64,000 nt of DNA from Bettongia penicillata ogilbyi (Eukaryota > Chordata > Mammalia > Diprotodontia > Potoroidae): the NCBI GenBank assembly GCA_023548195.1, contig JAJHZJ010000754.1:1339501-1403500 (forward strand), read 5' to 3'. Numbering within the stretch: the stretch's first letter is position 1; each line of letters starts with the position of its first letter. A model generated the notes under the pieces. That model worked only from the letters and a program-made list of their open reading frames with translations. It was not told the origin of the DNA and did not search any database. Below are positions 60,480-64,000 of this stretch, piece by piece. Both the position numbers and the translations under genes were made by a program.

Positions 60480-61900
60480 GAACTAAGCCATTAATTACCT
60501 GTGATCAGATGCCTCCCAGAGACCTCAGGTCCCGTGTCCCTCAGTGGCTATCTTTCAGAAAGGTCACCAGAGAGCCTGACATCGCCATTCCATGCTGGCG
60601 ATAAAGGACCCTGCTTCCAGTTGACTCAAGAGATTAAACAGATTAACAAAATGCCCAATTCTAGCGTCCCCCACCTTCCCATCAGCCACCTGGGGGGAGA
60701 AGTTAAGTGGAAACCAAGAACTTCCAAAGTTTCACCTCTGGTTTGCCATAACCAAACTTTTAATTTAGATGTTTTCATCTCTCTATCTGAGTAAAAACTA
60801 AGTTTAAAATAATGACTGTAATAAATGAAGGTAATTAATTGTAGTTTGTTCCTTTACTGTCTAGTCAGCTTAATTTTACCTTTTCAACTAATAATGAGAA
60901 AATAATTTTTGTGCTCGGAGGGTTAATGATATGTAACTGCGAGAGCCGCTAATTGCATGTTGCAAACTATTCATCAAAAGCCCCATCTGTGCCACTTGAT
61001 TATGTTTGGTAAATTATTGCTTTGAATTATCTTTCATAAAGCAACTTTTGTAATTAGCCGGGTTTGAGACTTGCTCTTTTCTCCGTGTGCATGGATATTC
61101 AAACTTTGTCCATTTCAAGCTGTCTCCATTAAGCTACCTTGGCGGGCAGCCTTTGTTTCCCGTTTGCCAGGGAAATCAGACTCTCCTTGATTGGATCGTG
61201 GTGGGAGGGAGAGCTCTCTCCACTCCCGGCAAGGCCAATTTACTTCCTCTCCACCCCTTCCTTGTATACAAAAATATGAAAAGATAAAAAGGATACATGG
61301 GCTTAGAGCACTGTGGAGTTGGTTCAGACAAAATAAGAAATGAACTTAAAAAATGTTCTCTATTTCAGCATGAAGCCTTGGGTGGGAAAGGAATGCATGA
61401 GCCAAGGAGGCTGCCTCCAACCCTGGCGTTTTATGGGCTACTTTATATGACTTACATGACTTGGGAGTGCAGTCGCCAAGGGAAATGTTTCCTGCGTGGT
61501 AATTAGTGCAGGGAAATCTTCAATGCAACCCCCGTGAGCCTGGTGGGTTTGCAGCGGGTGGGATAATGGATGGGTTCTCATTAACAGAAATTAAAATGAA
61601 AACCAGACTTCACTTCTCTGTTGCTGAGCGGACAGAGTTGGTCCTGGGCAAGGAAAGATTTCCTCCCACCCTCCCATCCTTTAAAATGAACACCTTCTTT
61701 GGGAAATATTTATTCCCTAAAGAGTGGGAGGGAGCAAGCCCACTATGATTGCTTAGTCAATAGATCAAGGGAAAAGCGGAGGTTTCATGAATAAAATCAT
61801 AGACAAATGCAGTCTTTTTCTCGTATTAAAGGTGAGATGAAAAGCTCTCTTAAGAAAATTAATGAAGTTCTCCTAAACAGTCCCAAACTTGTAAGAGAGA
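60480..61900. promoter_or_regulatory. Candidate conserved regulatory cluster, about 1.4 kb
   Basis: This is the longest repeat-free stretch in the window. It has dense motifs: 'gaaggtaattaattgtagtt' (60826-60845), TAATTGCATG (60950-60959, octamer/homeodomain-like), TAATTAGCCG (61051-61060), 'tactttatatgacttacatg', and 'gcgtggtaattagtgcaggg'. CpGs are kept at scattered sites. Three short open frames run end to end (61087-61748) but lack splice signals and domains. The enhancer cluster is my inference. Confidence 0.55.
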
Positions 61901-62167
61901 CTCTGTGGAGGCTGACACAGCAACAAATAGAACCACAAAGGAGAATATCTGGGGGTGGGGTGTGGGGTAGATTTCCTTAGACTCCACGTTTTGAGTCCAG
62001 GGCTTGGGATTTCTCCAGAAATGCCCAAGCTCATGACCTCAGCCACCTGCCCTGCTAAACTAATCATCCCCATTCCTTGGGGACCGGAAAATCCTTTGAC
62101 TGAAGAGTAAGCCCCAAAGTACCAACTAACTGAGGAAACCCAAACCCAGGCATTACCCTAGGGGAAA

Positions 62168-62169
<2 letters not shown>
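61901..62169. other. Unassigned non-coding sequence
   Basis: No repeat or exon recognised. It may be a continuation of the unique block at 60480. Confidence 0.4.
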
Positions 62170-62205
<36 letters not shown>

Positions 62206-62560
62206 CTTCCTCCATTTCTCTGTCTCTATTTCTCCTTCTCCTCCCTCTCTTTTCTCTTTCTTCTCCTCTCCTCTTCCTTCTATCTCTCCTCTATCCCTCC
62301 TTTTCTCTGTCCTTGTCCTCCTCCTTCCTCTCTCTCCCCCCCATGTCCCTCCCTTTCTCTGTTTCTCTCTCCTTCTCTTCCTTCTCCCTCTTTCCTTTCT
62401 TTCTTTCTTCTCCTTCCCCTCCCTTCTCCTCCTCCTTTTCCTTATTCTTCTTCCTTTTCCTTCTCTCTTTCTCTTCCTCCTCCTTCTCTCTCTCCCTCCC
62501 TTCCTCTGTTTTTCTCTTTGTCTCTGCCTCTGTCTCTCACACACACATACACACACTCAA
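62170..62560 (+). repeat. CT-rich tract with (CT)n and a (CA)n end
   Basis: A pure CT start (62170-62200), about 320 bp of mixed pyrimidine, then CACACACATACACACAC. Open frames of 132-133 residues on both strands are artefacts. Confidence 0.96.
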
Positions 62561-62949
62561 GAATCTAAATAAACAATGGAATGTGGTCATTTTAGCGGTG
62601 TGAATGATGGCAAAACAAGGACACGAGGCGATTCTAAGGGCTCACCTCTTCTGAACCGTGCTTACCTCCTAACATGGCTTGTACTCAAGTTAAGCTCCTA
62701 TCTTCCCCTGCATTTAGTTTCTCCACATCTCCCCAGTAAAAAAGTACATTAACAGAGGCATAACATCAAGAGCTGGAAGTCTTTCACCACAACCCACTGA
62801 ACAATAAGGAAACAAAGATCTAGAAACATTCAGGGAGGTAGCTGACCTCTCTTAATGCCATTCCAACTCAGATCCTCTAACAACAAATCCAACAATGTTA
62901 TGATAATATTATTATAGCTGGCATGCCCATAGGCTATAAAGTTTGCAAA
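62561..62949. other. Unassigned sequence, possible reversed MIR
   Basis: 62775-62900 weakly resembles a reversed MIR ('actgaacaataaggaaacaa'). The remainder is unassigned. Confidence 0.35.
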
Positions 62950-63155
62950 ACACATAGGCAGCAAAGGACAGTGGAAATAACCTTGAATCTGGAATCAGGG
63001 GAGCTGGGTTCAAATCCCAGCTTTGTGTATCCTAGGGCAGGTCACCTCACCTGGACCTCAGTTTCCTGATCTGTAAAATGAAGTAATTGGAAGAGATGGT
63101 CCTTGAGGGCTCTTTCAATTCTAGATCTATGAATAACCATCATTATTTCTCCTTC
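62950..63155 (+). mobile_element. MIR/THER1-type SINE
   Basis: 'gctgggttcaaatcccagct', 'ctggacctcagtttcctgat', 'ctctttcaattctagatcta'. Confidence 0.85.
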
Positions 63156-63189
63156 CTCCCTCGGTCTGTCTGGGAATGTGATTATCAGT

Positions 63190-63220
63190 TTCTCTCTCTC
63201 TTTCTCTCTCTCACACACAC
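63190..63220 (+). repeat. Short (CT)n(CA)n microsatellite
   Basis: TCTCTCTC, TTTC, TCTCTC then ACACAC. Confidence 0.9.
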
Positions 63221-63224
63221 CTGA

Positions 63225-63365
63225 TATCTCTAAAAATATCTAATAAGTATTTGTTATGTTAAAATGACAAAAAATTACGAAAGCTTTACAAAGCACTTTC
63301 CTCACAACTCAGGGATAGACAGAGCCAGTCTTTTTATAGATGAGGAAACTGAACCACAATGAAGT
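63225..63365 (-). mobile_element. MIR-type SINE
   Basis: 'gaaagctttacaaagcactt', 'tagatgaggaaactgaacca'. Confidence 0.65.
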
Positions 63366-63379
63366 ATAGCGGTAAGAGG

Positions 63380-63545
63380 CAGGTAAGAAACATTTATTAG
63401 GTACCTCCTGTGGACTAGACACTGTGCTAAGTGCTGGGGATATAAATACAAGCTAAAGGAAAGACATTCCCCGCCCTTAGGAAGCTCATGCTCTAATGGA
63501 AGAAAACTATACCTCAAAGACTGCTGGGGGTAGTGGGGAAGGGAA
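63380..63545 (+). mobile_element. Ancient therian interspersed repeat (family not named)
   Basis: 'gaaacatttattaggtacct', 'actgtgctaagtgctgggga', 'taggaagctcatgctctaat'. Confidence 0.7.
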
Positions 63546-63595
63546 AGGGGCAGGAGGTGCCTGCGCAGGGGGCCATGATGGTCAAGGCCAGAGGG

Positions 63596-63770
63596 TCTTA
63601 ATTAAAGCTATTGCCCTTCATTTTGAAAGAGAACCAATGACATCACAGTATGATGTCTTGACTTGCATGAGTTGGATTTAAGTTAGGCAGCGCTGTACAA
63701 AGTCGTCAGCCTTCCTCTTCTCGAGTCACCCAAGTCCAAGTCCAAGGGCAGGACAAAATTCAGTTGGGAG
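63596..63770 (+). mobile_element. Marsupial-type SINE, second lineage
   Basis: 'gagaaccaatgacatcacag', 'tatgatgtcttgacttgcat', 'ttaggcagcgctgtacaaag' and 'tcgtcagccttcctcttctc' form a sequence I associate with marsupial SINEs distinct from the Mar1 type. The name is uncertain, but the retained CpGs suggest modest age. Confidence 0.6.
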
Positions 63771-63861
63771 AAGAATGAAGGACGGTCACAAATGGAAGTT
63801 GGGGTGGGAAATATTCCAGGGTGAGAAGGCCCTAGGAGATGTGGGAAGTCCCAAAGGGAGA

Positions 63862-64000
63862 ACAACTCTGGATCAAAGTCAGAGTGTTGAGTTCAAATCC
63901 CACCATGGCCACATGGCACCTTCATGACCTTGAGAAAGCCATTTTCCTCTTAGGGCCTCATTTTCCCCAACTATAAAATGAAGTGGGGCATAGGTGGACA
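63862..64000 (+). mobile_element. MIR-type SINE, runs off the window
   Basis: 'gttgagttcaaatcccacca', 'cttcatgaccttgagaaagc', 'tagggcctcattttccccaa'. It is cut by the window end. Confidence 0.75.

Noticed and set aside
61087..61748. Three end-to-end open frames (66, 69 and 80 residues) in the 61-kb block
   Set aside because: They are in a candidate non-coding element, have no splice sites at their edges and match no family I know; reading them as exons is not justified.
62158..62603. Two 132-133 residue frames on opposite strands
   Set aside because: Artefacts of the CT/CA tract at 62170-62560.

Overview
This window reads as repeat-dense, protein-gene-free mammalian DNA, most likely from a marsupial. 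The evidence is the repeat spectrum. There are many copies of a tRNA-headed SINE whose 3' half is the RTE/BovB-type tail (the 'ctggagaaggaaatggcaaa ... cacgactgaa' motif family) typical of marsupial Mar1-like SINEs. With them are very abundant MIR/THER1 CORE-SINEs, long and well-preserved L2 and L3/CR1-type LINE pieces, marsupial-looking L1 3' ends, and small hAT-type elements. There is no Alu, B1 or platypus Mon1. The species cannot be fixed from sequence alone. All family names are from memory of the families, not from a database search.

I found no convincing protein-coding exon, tRNA, rRNA, snRNA or CpG island. All long open frames are explained by simple repeats (CCTT, CT, GA or CA arrays) or by old LINE/SINE copies. 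The one RNA-gene-derived feature I can support well is a nearly full-length processed pseudogene of 7SL (SRP) RNA at about 59255-59554. A shorter 7SL-like 3' end lies on the minus strand near 15115.

Layout: 0-8 kb is MIR, L3/CR1 and L2 mosaic with a 31-33-bp minisatellite (1811-1998). 8-10 kb holds two large TTCC arrays and a TG/GA compound array. 10-18 kb is a long minus-strand L3/CR1 piece followed by nested SINEs. 18.8-20 kb has an inverted repeat, an ATCT array and a compositionally distinctive, CpG-retaining unique block. 20-28 kb is SINE/L2 mosaic with a unique block at 25.4-25.6 kb. 28.1-29.2 kb is a unique block split by a CT tract. 29-42 kb is nested LINE/SINE/hAT mosaic with a 230-bp GA array. 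42.0-42.9 kb is a unique block. 44.0-44.6 kb is a TG-rich region containing a 160-bp tandem duplication. 47-48.6 kb has two unique blocks either side of a GA-rich array. 49-60 kb holds L1, L2, CR1 and hAT pieces and the 7SL pseudogene. 60.5-61.9 kb is the longest unique block, rich in homeodomain- and octamer-like sites. 62-64 kb is a CT tract and SINEs.

The most interesting interpretation is that this is part of a gene desert or large intron carrying several candidate conserved non-coding elements, likely enhancers of a developmental gene. They stand out because ancient repeats fill nearly everything else yet are absent from them, and because they keep CpGs and dense TAAT/ATTA-type motifs. 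Conservation itself cannot be shown from one sequence. No previously undescribed gene system is evident.
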